Of a stretch of 64,000 nucleotides of DNA, positions 18,053 to 27,054 are shown in pieces. The stretch comes from JANMDU01 sp031376455 (GTDB lineage Bacteria > Pseudomonadota > Gammaproteobacteria > Burkholderiales > Burkholderiaceae_C). A program made the position numbers and the translations under genes. The stretch is taken from the NCBI GenBank assembly GCA_031376455.1, contig JANMDU010000122.1, positions 1-64,000 of the forward strand, in the 5' to 3' direction. Each line of letters opens with the position of its first letter. Positions within the stretch are counted from its first letter, which is position 1. The notes below the pieces were generated by a model that had not been told where the DNA came from, did no database searches, and saw only the letters and a program-made list of their open reading frames with translations.

Positions 18053-19227
18053 ATCAGCCCTTTCACCACTTGTGTGGCCGCTTGGCGGCTGATCGCATCG
18101 AGCCCCAGCAAATCCGCCAAATCTTGCGGCTTGGAGGGCGTGATGCGGCTCAGAGTTTCGATGTTGACCTGATGAATTTGATCAAAACGTATTTTTTCAT
18201 CCAAGAATGCCGCCACAGCGATTTCATTAGCGGCATTGAGAACTGCGCAGCTGCCCTCTGGTGCATTCATGACTTCCCAAGCCAAAAAAAGCCCCGGAAA
18301 GCGCACACGATCAGGTACTTCAAATGTCATCGCGCCTAGCTTTGAAAAATCGAGCGCCTTCGCCCCGCTTTCCATGCGCTCTGGCCAGCTCAGCCCATAG
18401 GCAATCGGCACACGCATATCCGGCGTTCCTAGCTGTGCAACTGTTGAGGCATCAAAGTATTGCACCATCGAATGAATGATCGATTGCGGATGGATCACCA
18501 CTTCAATTTTGTCAGCAGGCATGCCAAACAAATAATGCGCCTCGATCACTTCCAACGCTTTATTCATCATCGTGGCCGAATCGACCGAGATTTTGCGCCC
18601 CATCACCCAATTCGGATGCGCCACAGCCTGCGCCGGCGTGACTTCGCGCAGCGTGGCCACATCACGTGTGCGAAACGGACCGCCAGAAGCAGTGAGGATG
18701 ATTTTTTCGACGCGTCGCGCCCACGTACTCGCATCCTCAGGCAAGCTTTGAAAGACTGCAGAATGCTCGCTATCGATGGGAAGCAGCACACCGCCACCCG
18801 CTTTCACCGCGTTCATAAAAAAGTCGCCACCAACCACCAGCGCTTCTTTGTTGGCGAGTAACAAACGCTTGCCTGCGCGAGCCGCTGCTAGCGAAGGCGC
18901 AAGACCTGCCGCTCCCACGATAGCCGCCATCACTATATCCGTTTGCGCGTCAGACGCTATGCTTTCAATAGCACTCTGCGCATATTCTATGTCGGCAATC
19001 AGCCCTTTTTGCTTCAAAATGACAGCTAAGTGATCCGCAGAGGCTCGATCGGCCATCACCACGCGCTGCGGTTTGAATTGCTCAACCTGAAAAGCCATCT
19101 CAGCCACATTGGTATTTGCAGACAGCGCGAATACTTCAAAGCGCTCAGGATGCCGCGCGATCACATCCAACGTGCTTTTGCCAATTGAGCCCGTAGAGCC
19201 AAGAATTGTGACGCGTTGTTTTTTCAT
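18046..19227 (-). CDS. dxr: 1-deoxy-D-xylulose-5-phosphate reductoisomerase
   Basis: Converts DXP to MEP using NADPH in the non-mevalonate isoprenoid pathway, feeding the undecaprenyl synthesis encoded two genes upstream. I choose the ATG at 19227 (MKKQRVTILGSTGSIG), giving 393 residues; an upstream TTG is unlikely. The NADPH-binding GSTGSIGKSTLDVI, the metal-binding LLPIDSEHSAVFQ and the SVDSATMMNKALEVIEA motifs are present. A dispersed-repeat copy encodes IADIEYAQSAIESIAS, just before the conserved DIVMAAIVGAAGL. Confidence 0.97.
   Translation of the reverse strand: MKKQRVTILGSTGSIGKSTLDVIARHPERFEVFALSANTNVAEMAFQVEQFKPQRVVMADRASADHLAVILKQKGLIADIEYAQSAIESIASDAQTDIVMAAIVGAAGLAPSLAAARAGKRLLLANKEALVVGGDFFMNAVKAGGGVLLPIDSEHSAVFQSLPEDASTWARRVEKIILTASGGPFRTRDVATLREVTPAQAVAHPNWVMGRKISVDSATMMNKALEVIEAHYLFGMPADKIEVVIHPQSIIHSMVQYFDASTVAQLGTPDMRVPIAYGLSWPERMESGAKALDFSKLGAMTFEVPDRVRFPGLFLAWEVMNAPEGSCAVLNAANEIAVAAFLDEKIRFDQIHQVNIETLSRITPSKPQDLADLLGLDAISRQAATQVVKGLIC
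18957..18997 (+). repeat. Dispersed 45-bp repeat, copy 5 (inside dxr)
   Basis: CTATGCTTTCAATAGCACTC then TGCGCATATTCTATGTCGGCAA. It is translated by dxr as ADIEYAQSAIES, with one change from the usual GCCGGC to GCCGAC in the sense of the gene. Confidence 0.85.
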
Positions 19228-19235
19228 GGAGAAGT

Positions 19236-20072
19236 TCAAGCGAGAGAATAAAGCATCATGCCTAATGGCAATGTTGGCAACAATGCATCAACGCGATCCA
19301 GCACACCGCCATGCCCAGGCAGCAGACCGCTCGAGTCTTTCATGCCCGCACTGCGCTTAACAAGTGACTCCACCAAATCTCCCACCACGCTCATCGCCAC
19401 CATCAGCAAAGCGCCCAAGATGAGGAGCAGCCAGCCTTGGCCATCGAGCAATTTTTGATACAACGATGCTGAATCTGCAAGAGCCGGCCGCCAGATTGCC
19501 CAGGCTACAGCGAGCATGAGGACGGCTACGATGCCGCCATACACGCCTTCCCAGCTTTTTCCTGGGCTGATCAAAACAGCCAGTTTCTTTTTACCAAAAC
19601 GCCGCCCTGCAAAATACGCACCGATATCGGCCACCCAAACTGTCACCAGCAAGGAAAGTAAAAAATTGATGCCAATCAACCGCGCCTGTACTAAGGCTAA
19701 CCAAGCCAGCGCCAGCAATACCAAGCCGAGCACGACGCGCACCCACTTGTGGTACTGCGCCCAAGCATCCACACCTTTCGCTATCAAGAACGCACCCAAG
19801 ACCACCCAAAGCGAGCCCACCCATATCCAAAGCAGAGGCAGCTTGGCTTGTGGCAGGCCCAGCTTCCAAAATGCCAAGCACAGCACCAATCCATCCATGC
19901 CGATAAATAGCGCTGATGCGCCGCGATAGCCATTGAGCCGCCCCCATTCCCAGCTAGCCAGCGTGATCAACACCAAGCTCACCAGCATGAACCAAACGGG
20001 TTGCTTGGCGAACAGTGCCGGCAGCAAAATAGCGAGCAGCGCCAGAGCTGTGAAAATGCGTTGCTTGAGCAT
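19236..20072 (-). CDS. cdsA: Phosphatidate cytidylyltransferase
   Basis: Makes CDP-diacylglycerol, the branch point of phospholipid synthesis, in the inner membrane. It has 278 residues with about eight hydrophobic segments. The C-terminal CDS signature is clear: VGDLVESLVKRSAGMKDSS followed by LLPGHGGVLDRVD with the catalytic acidic residues. The stop overlaps the region immediately upstream of the dxr ATG. Confidence 0.97.
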   Translation of the reverse strand: MLKQRIFTALALLAILLPALFAKQPVWFMLVSLVLITLASWEWGRLNGYRGASALFIGMDGLVLCLAFWKLGLPQAKLPLLWIWVGSLWVVLGAFLIAKGVDAWAQYHKWVRVVLGLVLLALAWLALVQARLIGINFLLSLLVTVWVADIGAYFAGRRFGKKKLAVLISPGKSWEGVYGGIVAVLMLAVAWAIWRPALADSASLYQKLLDGQGWLLLILGALLMVAMSVVGDLVESLVKRSAGMKDSSGLLPGHGGVLDRVDALLPTLPLGMMLYSLA

Positions 20073-20090
20073 GTGTCGGGCGATTGTGTT

Positions 20091-20801
20091 TCAGTTGACA
20101 ACTATCGGAAGCGCGAGTTGCTCAGACGTTTTACCGTAGCGACGCTCGCGCTGCGCGAACGCTAACAAGGCTTCGTCAAGCGCCGCCTCATCAAAATCTG
20201 GCCACAGCTTATCGCTAAAGTACAGCTCACTGTAGGCGCACTGCCAGAGCAAAAAATTGCTAATGCGAAATTCGCCGCCCGTGCGGATCAGCAGATCGGG
20301 ATCGCCAACGTGCGCCGTCGTCATTTCTTGGCTCAGCGCCTCTTCCGTGATCGCTGCGCCGCGTTCAGTCAATTTTTGAGCCGCTTGTGTGATATCCCAA
20401 CGCCCGCCATAGTTGAAGCAAACGTTCAAGGTAATGCCTTTGTTGTTGTGCGTCAGTTGCTCAGATTCACGAAAACTCGCCTGTACGCGATCTGACATAC
20501 GAGCACGGTCACCGATAAAACATATGCGCCCACCCTCGCTGGCGAAGATTTTTACTTCCCGATTGATAGCAGCCAGCACGAGAGTCATGAGGCCGGAGAC
20601 TTCCTCGCTTGGCCGATTCCAATTTTCCGAGGAAAAAGCGAAGACTGTGAGCGTTTTAACGCCGCGCGCTGAGCATAACTCGACGCATCTAAACAGCGCA
20701 GCCACGCCGCGCTTGTGCCCTGCCAAACGAGGAAGAAACCTCTGATTGGCCCAACGCCCATTCCCGTCCATCACGATGGCGATATGCTGTGGCGTGGTCA
20801 T
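20091..20801 (-). CDS. uppS: Undecaprenyl diphosphate synthase (cis-prenyltransferase)
   Basis: Makes the C55 carrier lipid for peptidoglycan and polysaccharide export. 236 residues. The N-terminal MDGNGRWANQR carries the catalytic Asp, followed by GHKRGVAALFRCVELC. The C-terminal DLLIRTGGEFRISNFLLWQ and the SELYFSDKLWPDFDE segment are diagnostic. It lies 18 bases before cdsA on the same strand. Confidence 0.97.
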   Translation of the reverse strand: MTTPQHIAIVMDGNGRWANQRFLPRLAGHKRGVAALFRCVELCSARGVKTLTVFAFSSENWNRPSEEVSGLMTLVLAAINREVKIFASEGGRICFIGDRARMSDRVQASFRESEQLTHNNKGITLNVCFNYGGRWDITQAAQKLTERGAAITEEALSQEMTTAHVGDPDLLIRTGGEFRISNFLLWQCAYSELYFSDKLWPDFDEAALDEALLAFAQRERRYGKTSEQLALPIVVN

Positions 20802-20894
20802 TTATCCCTCAAAATTAAAACTTTACACTTCATTCTATGGCAAAAGAACACGCGACTTTACGCAACGATCAGGTTTGGTATACGAATAACGCTC

Positions 20895-21455
20895 TCAAAT
20901 CGCCAAAATCTCTTTTTCCTTGTCACTGACCAACCGATCCACTTCAGAAATGAATTTATCGGTGGTTTTTTGTGTCTCAGCATCAGAGCGCTTTTGTTCA
21001 TCTTCTGAAGCGAGTTTGTCTTTGACCAGCTTCTTGACACCTTCGATGGCATCACGGCGCAAATTGCGAACAGCAATTTTTGAATTCTCACCATCGTTGC
21101 GCACCAATTTGGTCATCTCTTTGCGGCGCTCTTCGCTCATAGAGGGCATGGGAACGCGGATCAAATCGCCCATGGAAACGGGGTTCACTCCCAAATCACT
21201 GTCGCGAATCGCTTTTTCCACCTTCGCGCCCAAACCCTTTTCCCAAGGCTGCACACTGATCGTCCGGTTATCCAAAAGTGTGATGTTGGCCACTTGGTTC
21301 AGGGGTGTGGGATTGCCATAGTAGTCCACCATGATCAAATCAAGAATGGCTGGGTTAGCTCGCCCAGTGCGAATTTTTCCCAAATTATTTTTCAGTGCCT
21401 CAATAGACTGCACCATTTTAGTTTCGGTATTTTTTTTGATGTCTGCAATACTCAT
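20895..21455 (-). CDS. frr: Ribosome recycling factor
   Basis: Splits post-termination ribosomes with EF-G. I use the ATG at 21455 (MSIADIKKNTE) because a GAAGGAG site lies about 6 bases upstream; a TTG five codons earlier overlaps that site. 186 residues, normal length. RTGRANPAILD, PMPSMSEERRKEM and the C-terminal helical DKFISEVDRLVSDKEKEIL are typical. It is followed by uppS and preceded by pyrH. Confidence 0.97.
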   Translation of the reverse strand: MSIADIKKNTETKMVQSIEALKNNLGKIRTGRANPAILDLIMVDYYGNPTPLNQVANITLLDNRTISVQPWEKGLGAKVEKAIRDSDLGVNPVSMGDLIRVPMPSMSEERRKEMTKLVRNDGENSKIAVRNLRRDAIEGVKKLVKDKLASEDEQKRSDAETQKTTDKFISEVDRLVSDKEKEILAI

Positions 21456-21492
21456 TTTTCGCTCCTTCAAACATACACTTTCAATGTGAAAG

Positions 21493-22209
21493 TCAAACGT
21501 GAACTAAGGTGCCTTCGTCTTCGCCTAAAACAACGCGCTTCAGACCGCCTACTTTAAAGATAGAAAACACCTTGATCGGCAACTTTTGGTCACGACACAA
21601 CGCAAACGCTGCCGCATCCATCACCCCGAGATTTTGCTGCATCGCTTGATCGAAGGTGAGCTTAGCGTAGCGTGTGGCTGTCTTATCTTTCAACGGATCA
21701 GCGCTATACACGCCATCAACCTTGGTGGCCTTCAGAACAATCTCAGCACCAATTTCAGCGCCACGTAGAGCAGCAGCCGTGTCGGTTGTGAAGAATGGAT
21801 TGCCCGTACCCGCAGCAAACACCACTACTTTGCCTTCTTCCAAATACTGCAAAGCTTTGGGGCGCACATAAGGCTCGACCACTTGATCGATATTGATCGC
21901 GCTCATCACACGCGCCGTCATGCCTGCATGATTCATCGTGTCGGCCAGAGCCAATGCATTCATCACCGTGGCCAGCATGCCCATGTAATCGGCTGTGGCT
22001 CTGTCCATACCTACTGAGCCGCCCGCCACACCGCGAAAGATGTTACCGCCGCCGATCACGACAGCAACTTGTACGCCCATCTCGGTGATTTCTTTGATCT
22101 CACCGACCATGCGGACAATCGTTGCGCGATTGATGCCAAATGCATCGTCGCCCATCAACGCCTCACCCGATAGCTTGAGCAAAATACGCTTGTAAACAGG
22201 TGCCGACAT
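21493..22209 (-). CDS. pyrH: UMP kinase
   Basis: Phosphorylates UMP to UDP; bacterial hexameric amino-acid-kinase family. The ATG at 22209 (MSAPVYKRILLKLSGEAL) has an AAGGAG site at proper spacing, giving 238 residues. An upstream in-frame start at 22239 is less likely. VVIGGGNIFRG, GTGNPFFTTDTAAALRG and KATKVDGVYSADP are the nucleotide- and substrate-binding motifs. A strong hairpin lies between it and tsf. Confidence 0.97.
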   Translation of the reverse strand: MSAPVYKRILLKLSGEALMGDDAFGINRATIVRMVGEIKEITEMGVQVAVVIGGGNIFRGVAGGSVGMDRATADYMGMLATVMNALALADTMNHAGMTARVMSAINIDQVVEPYVRPKALQYLEEGKVVVFAAGTGNPFFTTDTAAALRGAEIGAEIVLKATKVDGVYSADPLKDKTATRYAKLTFDQAMQQNLGVMDAAAFALCRDQKLPIKVFSIFKVGGLKRVVLGEDEGTLVHV

Positions 22210-22264
22210 GAAAAGAGCTCCTTGGAATTTTTTGATCATTTGATTATCAGCGATGTGCTTATAA

Positions 22265-22290
22265 AAAAAGCGGCATGGAAGCCGCTTTTT
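22265..22290 (-). terminator. Terminator or attenuator between tsf and pyrH
   Basis: AAAAAGCGGC pairs with GCCGCTTTTT across a 6-base loop, and the minus strand continues with a run of T. It lies immediately after the tsf stop. Confidence 0.8.
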
Positions 22291-22308
22291 CTAGGAATTG
22301 GCGAATGC

Positions 22309-23232
22309 TTACGCGCCTTTTGCGGCAGCGACTTGCGCCGCCACCTCGGCTGCAAAATCATCGACCTTCTTCTCAATGCCCTCGCCCACGACATACAGTG
22401 TGAAGCTCTTGAGCGTGGTGTTTGCAGCTTTCAAATAAGCTGCCACAGTCTGCTTACCGTCAGCCGCCTTCACAAACACTTGATCGAGCAGGCTAACCTC
22501 TTTGAGATATTTCTGCACGGCGCCTTCAATGCGCTTAGCTACGATTTCTGCCGTTTGCACTGGCTTACCGGCTGCTTCTAATTCTTTACGGGCTTCATCG
22601 GCTTTACCAATGGCCACAGCGCGCTCTTTTTCGATCAGCTCAGCTGGCACATCAGCACTAGACAGCGACACGGGCTTCATGGCAGCAATATGCATCGCCA
22701 CGTCGCGTGCCGCAGTCTCATCGCCTTCAAATTCTACGGCGACACCAATGCGCGTGCCGTGCAGGTAAGTGGTGACTTTAGAATCAGATGCAAAGCGTTT
22801 GAAGCGGCGGAAGCTCATGTTTTCGCCAATTTTGCCGATCAGGCCTTTACGCACATCTTCAAGCGTTGGGCCGAAACCGTCCATGCTGAAAGCGGTGGCG
22901 CTAAGCGCTACCACGTCTGCTGGATTAGAAGTAGCAACTGCTTTCGCTGCTTGATTGCACAAGCCCAGAAAACTGTCGTTTTTCGTGACGAAATCTGTCT
23001 CGCAATTGATCTCGATCATGCCAGCTGTCGTGCCATCAACATACGCGGTCACGACACCTTCGGCCGTGATGCGGCTGGCGGCTTTGCCGGCTTTGTTACC
23101 GAGTTTGACGCGCAGAATTTCTTCGGCTTTGGCCATGTCGCCATTGGCTTCCGTGAGCGCTTTTTTGCACTCCATCATCGGAGCATCTGTCTTGCCGCGC
23201 AGCTCGGCGACCATACTTGCTGTGATTGTCAT
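22309..23232 (-). CDS. tsf: Translation elongation factor Ts
   Basis: Guanine-nucleotide exchange factor for EF-Tu. The ATG at 23232 (MTITASMVAELRGKT) follows AAAGGAAC, giving 307 residues. The N-terminal LRGKTDAPMMECKKAL and the core INCETDFVTKNDSF are diagnostic. It is second gene of the rpsB-tsf pair, separated by an attenuator-like hairpin. Confidence 0.97.
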   Translation of the reverse strand: MTITASMVAELRGKTDAPMMECKKALTEANGDMAKAEEILRVKLGNKAGKAASRITAEGVVTAYVDGTTAGMIEINCETDFVTKNDSFLGLCNQAAKAVATSNPADVVALSATAFSMDGFGPTLEDVRKGLIGKIGENMSFRRFKRFASDSKVTTYLHGTRIGVAVEFEGDETAARDVAMHIAAMKPVSLSSADVPAELIEKERAVAIGKADEARKELEAAGKPVQTAEIVAKRIEGAVQKYLKEVSLLDQVFVKAADGKQTVAAYLKAANTTLKSFTLYVVGEGIEKKVDDFAAEVAAQVAAAKGA

Positions 23233-23278
23233 ATCTGTTCCTTTATCGAGAAATTTGAGGTTTGATTGCCCCAAGAAA

Positions 23279-23302
23279 AAAGGGGCAACATAGTGCCCCT
23301 TT
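23279..23302 (-). terminator. Hairpin terminator/attenuator between rpsB and tsf
   Basis: AAAGGGGCA pairs with TGCCCCTTT over a 6-base loop, and the minus strand runs on into TTTTT. Such hairpins between rpsB and tsf usually set the ratio of the two products. Confidence 0.75.
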
Positions 23303-23322
23303 GTGCGGGCGAGAAGCAGCTT

Positions 23323-24075
23323 TTAAGCAGCTTGACCTTCGGAGACTTCAACGAATTCGTCGTTTCCGCCCTGAACAGCCTTAACAACTTCTTGCACGGC
23401 GTTTGCACGGCCTTCAAGGATTGCATCAGCCACGCCACGTGCATAAAGCAAGACAGCTTTGGCAGAATCATCGTTGCCAGGAATCACGTAATCAATGCCT
23501 TCTGGCGAGTGATTGGAGTCAACCACGCCAATAATTGGGATACCCAATTTGCGCGCTTCTTGCACAGCAATTTTGTGATATCCCACATCGATCAAAAAGA
23601 TTGCATCGGGCAAGCTAGGCATGTCGGCGATGCCGCCAATGTCTTTCTCTAACTTTGCCATCTCTCGAGAGAAAGTCAGTTGCTCTTTTTTGCTCAGAGC
23701 ATCGAGGCCGGTTTCTTGCTGAGCCTTCATGTCTTTCAGACGCTTCAAGCTGCCTTTGACCGTTTTGAAGTTGGTCAACATGCCGCCCAGCCAGCGCTGA
23801 TTGACAAAGGACACGCCTGCACGGCCTGCCTCAGCAGCCACAATGTCTCGCGCGGTGCGCTTCGTACCCACGATCATGATGTTTCCGCGATTGGCAGAGA
23901 GTTGGCGAACGAATTTCATCGCTTCCTCGTACATCGGGAGCGATTTCTCGAGGTTGATGATGTGAATTTTGTTGCGGTGGCCGAAGATGTACGGTGCCAT
24001 CTTGGGATTCCAGAAACGAGTCTGGTGACCGAAATGGACGCCTGCGTCCAGCATTTCGCGCATGGAGATTGCCAT
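23323..24075 (-). CDS. rpsB: 30S ribosomal protein S2
   Basis: Small-subunit ribosomal protein. I use the ATG at 24075 (MAISMREMLDAGVHFGH), giving 250 residues; a frame extension to 24114 is not family-like. GHQTRFWNPKMAPYIFG, RWLGGMLTNFKTV and PIIGVVDSNHSPEGIDYVIPGNDDS are signature segments. It is first gene of the rpsB-tsf-pyrH-frr run, with a leader of more than 150 bases. Confidence 0.98.
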   Translation of the reverse strand: MAISMREMLDAGVHFGHQTRFWNPKMAPYIFGHRNKIHIINLEKSLPMYEEAMKFVRQLSANRGNIMIVGTKRTARDIVAAEAGRAGVSFVNQRWLGGMLTNFKTVKGSLKRLKDMKAQQETGLDALSKKEQLTFSREMAKLEKDIGGIADMPSLPDAIFLIDVGYHKIAVQEARKLGIPIIGVVDSNHSPEGIDYVIPGNDDSAKAVLLYARGVADAILEGRANAVQEVVKAVQGGNDEFVEVSEGQAA

Positions 24076-24236
24076 GATTTGATTCCTAAGGTTGGGTCTA
24101 AAATCAGCTCGCATCGCGCCCTGATTTCATACTTGGAATCAGAATGCAACACCTTGGTTGAGCCGGTTTGCGAATATTCGCCAACTTTGGTCATGTTATG
24201 GGCATGTCAACATAACCTTAAGCAGCGAAGCCTCAG

Positions 24237-24245
24237 ATTATAGCA
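24237..24245 (-). promoter_or_regulatory. Extended -10 promoter element for rpsB
   Basis: The minus strand reads TGCTATAAT, a perfect -10 hexamer with the TGn extension, about 165 bases before the rpsB ATG. The -35 region is poor. The predicted leader contains a 12-bp palindrome GCGAATATTCGC (24170-24181) and a small CTGATT/AATCAG hairpin. Confidence 0.5.
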
Positions 24246-24249
24246 TTTC

Positions 24250-25590
24250 ATGTCACAACACCTTGACTTACACGCTACCCGAAAAGCTCTGCGCCTTGGG
24301 CAAACCAGCGCATGGGCGCAAATGCAACGCAGCTTAGAGATCGCACAATCTCTAAGCTGCGCGAGCACGTTTCGCAGCATCAACCCAGCGGCGCTTGCTC
24401 AGGCAGGCGCCGCCAACGCCTCTCTACCGCTGGCTGGCTTGGCAATTTCGGTGAAAGATTTGTTTGATGTTGCCGGCGAGGTATCGGCCAGCGGCAGCAC
24501 GGTGATGGCGACCCATTCGCCAGCGCTACAAGACGCTTCAGCTGTGGCGCGTCTCAAAGCGGCAGGCGGCGTGGTGCTGGGGCGCACGCACATGGTGGAG
24601 TTTGCATTTTCCGGCATGGGCGTCAATCCGCACTTTGGCACGCCTATCAATCCTTTGGCCTTAAAAATTGATCCTGCCGTACCACGCATCCCCGGTGGGT
24701 CATCAAGCGGCGCGGCCGTTTCTGTGGCCAGTGGCGCAGCGTTCGTTGGCCTTGGCTCAGACACGGGCGGCTCCATTCGCATCCCTGCAGCGCTATGTGG
24801 CCTTGTGGGATTCAAGCCAACGGCCAGCAGTGTGCCGATGCAAGGCGCAGTGCCGCTTTCGCACACGCTAGACAGCATCGGCGCGCTCACACGCAGCGTG
24901 CGAGATGCAACGCTGGCGCATGAAATTTTGAGTGGGCAAGCCATTGCAGCGCATGGCAAAGCTTTGAAAGATTGCCATTTCGCCGTGGCGCAAAGCAATT
25001 TGTTGGATAGCTTAGATGCTGATGTGGCGCGCAATTTTGAGGCGAGCTTGAACGCGATTGCCACTGCGGGCGCAAAGATCACAGCCATTGCTTTGAACGA
25101 AATCGCTGATCTCGGCAGCATTCAATCGCGTGGCGGCTTTTCTGCGCCTGAAGTGCAAGCTTGGCTCATTCCTGCTGGCCTCTGGCCTGACCGCAAAGCA
25201 GAGTTTGATCCTCGCGCCGCAGCGCGCATCGCCATGGCAGACGGCATGAGCGCGGCAGATTATGTGCGCTTGCAGCTCGCTCGCCAGCAATGGATTGCGC
25301 GCATGAGCATTGCATTGCAGGGCTTTGATGGCGTGCTCTCGCCCACCGTTCCCTTGGTTGCAGCACCTATCGCAGATGTAGCACCGGGCAAAGCAAATGA
25401 TGCCGAATTTTTTCGCGTCAACGCACTGATGCTGCGCAACACCAGCGCGGTCAATTTACTGGATGGCTGCGCGATCAGTTTGCCCAATCAGCCAGCGGGG
25501 CGTTTGCCGACAGGACTGATGCTTTGGCACGGCGCAGGCCATGACCACGCCGTCTTGCAAATCGCTGCGCAAATTGAGTCTGTAACTTAA
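24250..25590 (+). CDS. Amidase-signature family hydrolase
   Basis: 446 residues of the amidase signature family, serine hydrolases acting on amide bonds. The catalytic Lys-cisSer-Ser triad is visible in LAISVKDLFDVAG (about residue 75), IPGGSSSGAAVSVASG (about 155) and GLGSDTGGSIRIPAALCG (about 178). The C-terminal half is variable, so the substrate is unknown; lack of a gatC/gatB neighbour argues against GatA. It is divergent from rpsB with only about 10 bases between its start and the rpsB -10. An unusual 14-bp perfect hairpin lies in the early coding region. Confidence 0.9.
   Translation: MSQHLDLHATRKALRLGQTSAWAQMQRSLEIAQSLSCASTFRSINPAALAQAGAANASLPLAGLAISVKDLFDVAGEVSASGSTVMATHSPALQDASAVARLKAAGGVVLGRTHMVEFAFSGMGVNPHFGTPINPLALKIDPAVPRIPGGSSSGAAVSVASGAAFVGLGSDTGGSIRIPAALCGLVGFKPTASSVPMQGAVPLSHTLDSIGALTRSVRDATLAHEILSGQAIAAHGKALKDCHFAVAQSNLLDSLDADVARNFEASLNAIATAGAKITAIALNEIADLGSIQSRGGFSAPEVQAWLIPAGLWPDRKAEFDPRAAARIAMADGMSAADYVRLQLARQQWIARMSIALQGFDGVLSPTVPLVAAPIADVAPGKANDAEFFRVNALMLRNTSAVNLLDGCAISLPNQPAGRLPTGLMLWHGAGHDHAVLQIAAQIESVT
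24328..24361 (+). other. 14-bp perfect inverted repeat within the amidase gene
   Basis: CGCAGCTTAGAGAT is followed after CGCACA by its exact complement ATCTCTAAGCTGCG. It is in codons about 27-37 of the amidase, where it encodes QRSLEIAQSLS. Function unknown. Confidence 0.7.
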
Positions 25591-25644
25591 GTTTGGCGCG
25601 TGCATTGCACGTTGATTGCTCTACAATCAACATTGCAAATACTA

Positions 25645-25682
25645 CTATTTTGATAGCGCTTAGCGCATATACCACGCCGGCA
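25645..25682 (+). repeat. Dispersed 45-bp repeat, copy 6 (amidase/dadA gap)
   Basis: CTATTTTGATAGCGCTTAGC then GCATATACCACGCCGGCA, a diverged match to the consensus in an intergenic gap. Confidence 0.8.
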
Positions 25683-25728
25683 ACAAGGCATTTTTTCTTA
25701 AAAATAATGTTTGAAATCTAACTATTCT

Positions 25729-27036
25729 ATGAAAATTGCGGTTGTTGGCGCGGGCATCATCGGTATCACATCAGCCTACGAATTGGCACGCGAGGGCCAT
25801 GAGGTGACGGTGTTTGAACGTCGTGGTGCAGCTGCTGAAGAGGCTAGTTTTTCGAACGCCGGCGTACTCTCGCCGGGGTATGTCACGCCCTGGGCCGCGC
25901 CGGGCATGCCATGGAAAGTCCTCAAACAAATGTTGGGCGCCAATGCTGCGTTTCACATCAATCTTCCGCTGGCCGGCGCAGACATCGCGTGGCTGTGGCG
26001 CTTCTGGCGCGCCTGTCATCCCCAAACCTACCAGAGCCATCGCACTGCTTTGCAACAGCTCGCGTTTTATAGCCGCAGTCAGCTGCATGCGATCACGGAG
26101 CGTCATAGCTTGGAATACGACCGTGCTGTGGGCTACATGATCGCGCTGCGTAGCGAGAAAGAGCGCGCTGCTGTGCAACCTGGCCTGCAATTACTGCGAG
26201 ATTTGGGCGTGCCTTTCGCCGAGTTGGATGAATCAGGCGCACGTGAAATTGAGCCTGCGATCAACCAAGACACACGCTTTGCCGGGGCCATCCATTTGGC
26301 GCAAGATGAAGTGGCCAATTGCCGTCAATTTGCTTTGTTGCTCAAAGATGAGTGCCGCAAGTTGGGTGTGCAATTTGAATTCAATACTTCTGTGCAAAAA
26401 GTGCAAGTGGCGGCCAAGAATACTGCGCAAGACGCTACTCTTTTAGTAGCAGAAATGCAGCCAAGCTCGCAGCTATCTTCTCTCTTGCCGAGTGCATCAG
26501 CGCTTGGAGAAGAGCGCCGTTTTGATGCTGCGGTGCTTTGCACAGGTGCGCAAGCGGCGGCTTTGCTCCAACCTCTGGGCGTGCATTTGCCACTGCGCCC
26601 CATCTATGGCTACGCCGTGAGCGCGCACATCAAAGAACCTATGAACGCGCCGCGATCAGGCTTGATGGATGAGCGCTACAAAGTGAGCATCACAAGGCTG
26701 GGCCAGCGCGTGCGGGTGGCTGGCAGTGCGCAGGTCGGCGGCACGGCAGGCCAGATGAATCAGGCCGCGCTCAAGACGCTCTACAAAGTGTTGCACGATT
26801 GGTTTCCAGGCGCAGCGGTGATGAGCCAAGGTGTTCAGGCTTGGCAAGGCGCACGCCCTATGCTGGCCAACCGGCCGCCAGTGATCAGTCGTTTGTCGCC
26901 AAGCAGCCCTGTCTGGCTTAACTTGGGCCACGGCTCTAGTGGCTGGGCGCTTTCTTGTGGCAGCGCACGCTTACTGTCTGATCAGATGAGCGGCCGAGGC
27001 ACTGACATTGCATGTGCAGCCTACAAGCTGAACTGA
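25729..27036 (+). CDS. dadA: FAD-dependent D-amino-acid dehydrogenase (DadA-like)
   Basis: Oxidative deamination of D-amino acids, with electrons passing to the membrane quinone pool. I use the ATG at 25729 (MKIAVVGAGIIGITSAYEL), giving 435 residues. The N-terminal Rossmann GAGIIG motif is followed by TVFERRGAAAEEASFSNAGV, the DadA hallmark. The C-terminal GHGSSGWALSCGSARLLSD is the FAD-contacting end. A Ser/Ala-rich stretch around residue 245 (EMQPSSQLSSLLPSASAL) is an insertion; the DNA coding for it begins with a CTACT/AGTAG stem and may be a decayed copy of the dispersed repeat. Assignment to DadA itself rather than a paralogue is probable, not certain. Confidence 0.88.
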   Translation: MKIAVVGAGIIGITSAYELAREGHEVTVFERRGAAAEEASFSNAGVLSPGYVTPWAAPGMPWKVLKQMLGANAAFHINLPLAGADIAWLWRFWRACHPQTYQSHRTALQQLAFYSRSQLHAITERHSLEYDRAVGYMIALRSEKERAAVQPGLQLLRDLGVPFAELDESGAREIEPAINQDTRFAGAIHLAQDEVANCRQFALLLKDECRKLGVQFEFNTSVQKVQVAAKNTAQDATLLVAEMQPSSQLSSLLPSASALGEERRFDAAVLCTGAQAAALLQPLGVHLPLRPIYGYAVSAHIKEPMNAPRSGLMDERYKVSITRLGQRVRVAGSAQVGGTAGQMNQAALKTLYKVLHDWFPGAAVMSQGVQAWQGARPMLANRPPVISRLSPSSPVWLNLGHGSSGWALSCGSARLLSDQMSGRGTDIACAAYKLN

Positions 27037-27054
27037 AAATTTATAGCAAGCTAC

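Noticed and set aside
26425..26470. Possible decayed repeat copy inside dadA
   Set aside because: The CTACT/AGTAG stem and ATGCAGCC are suggestive, but the CTGCGCA core is missing, so it was not counted among the 15.
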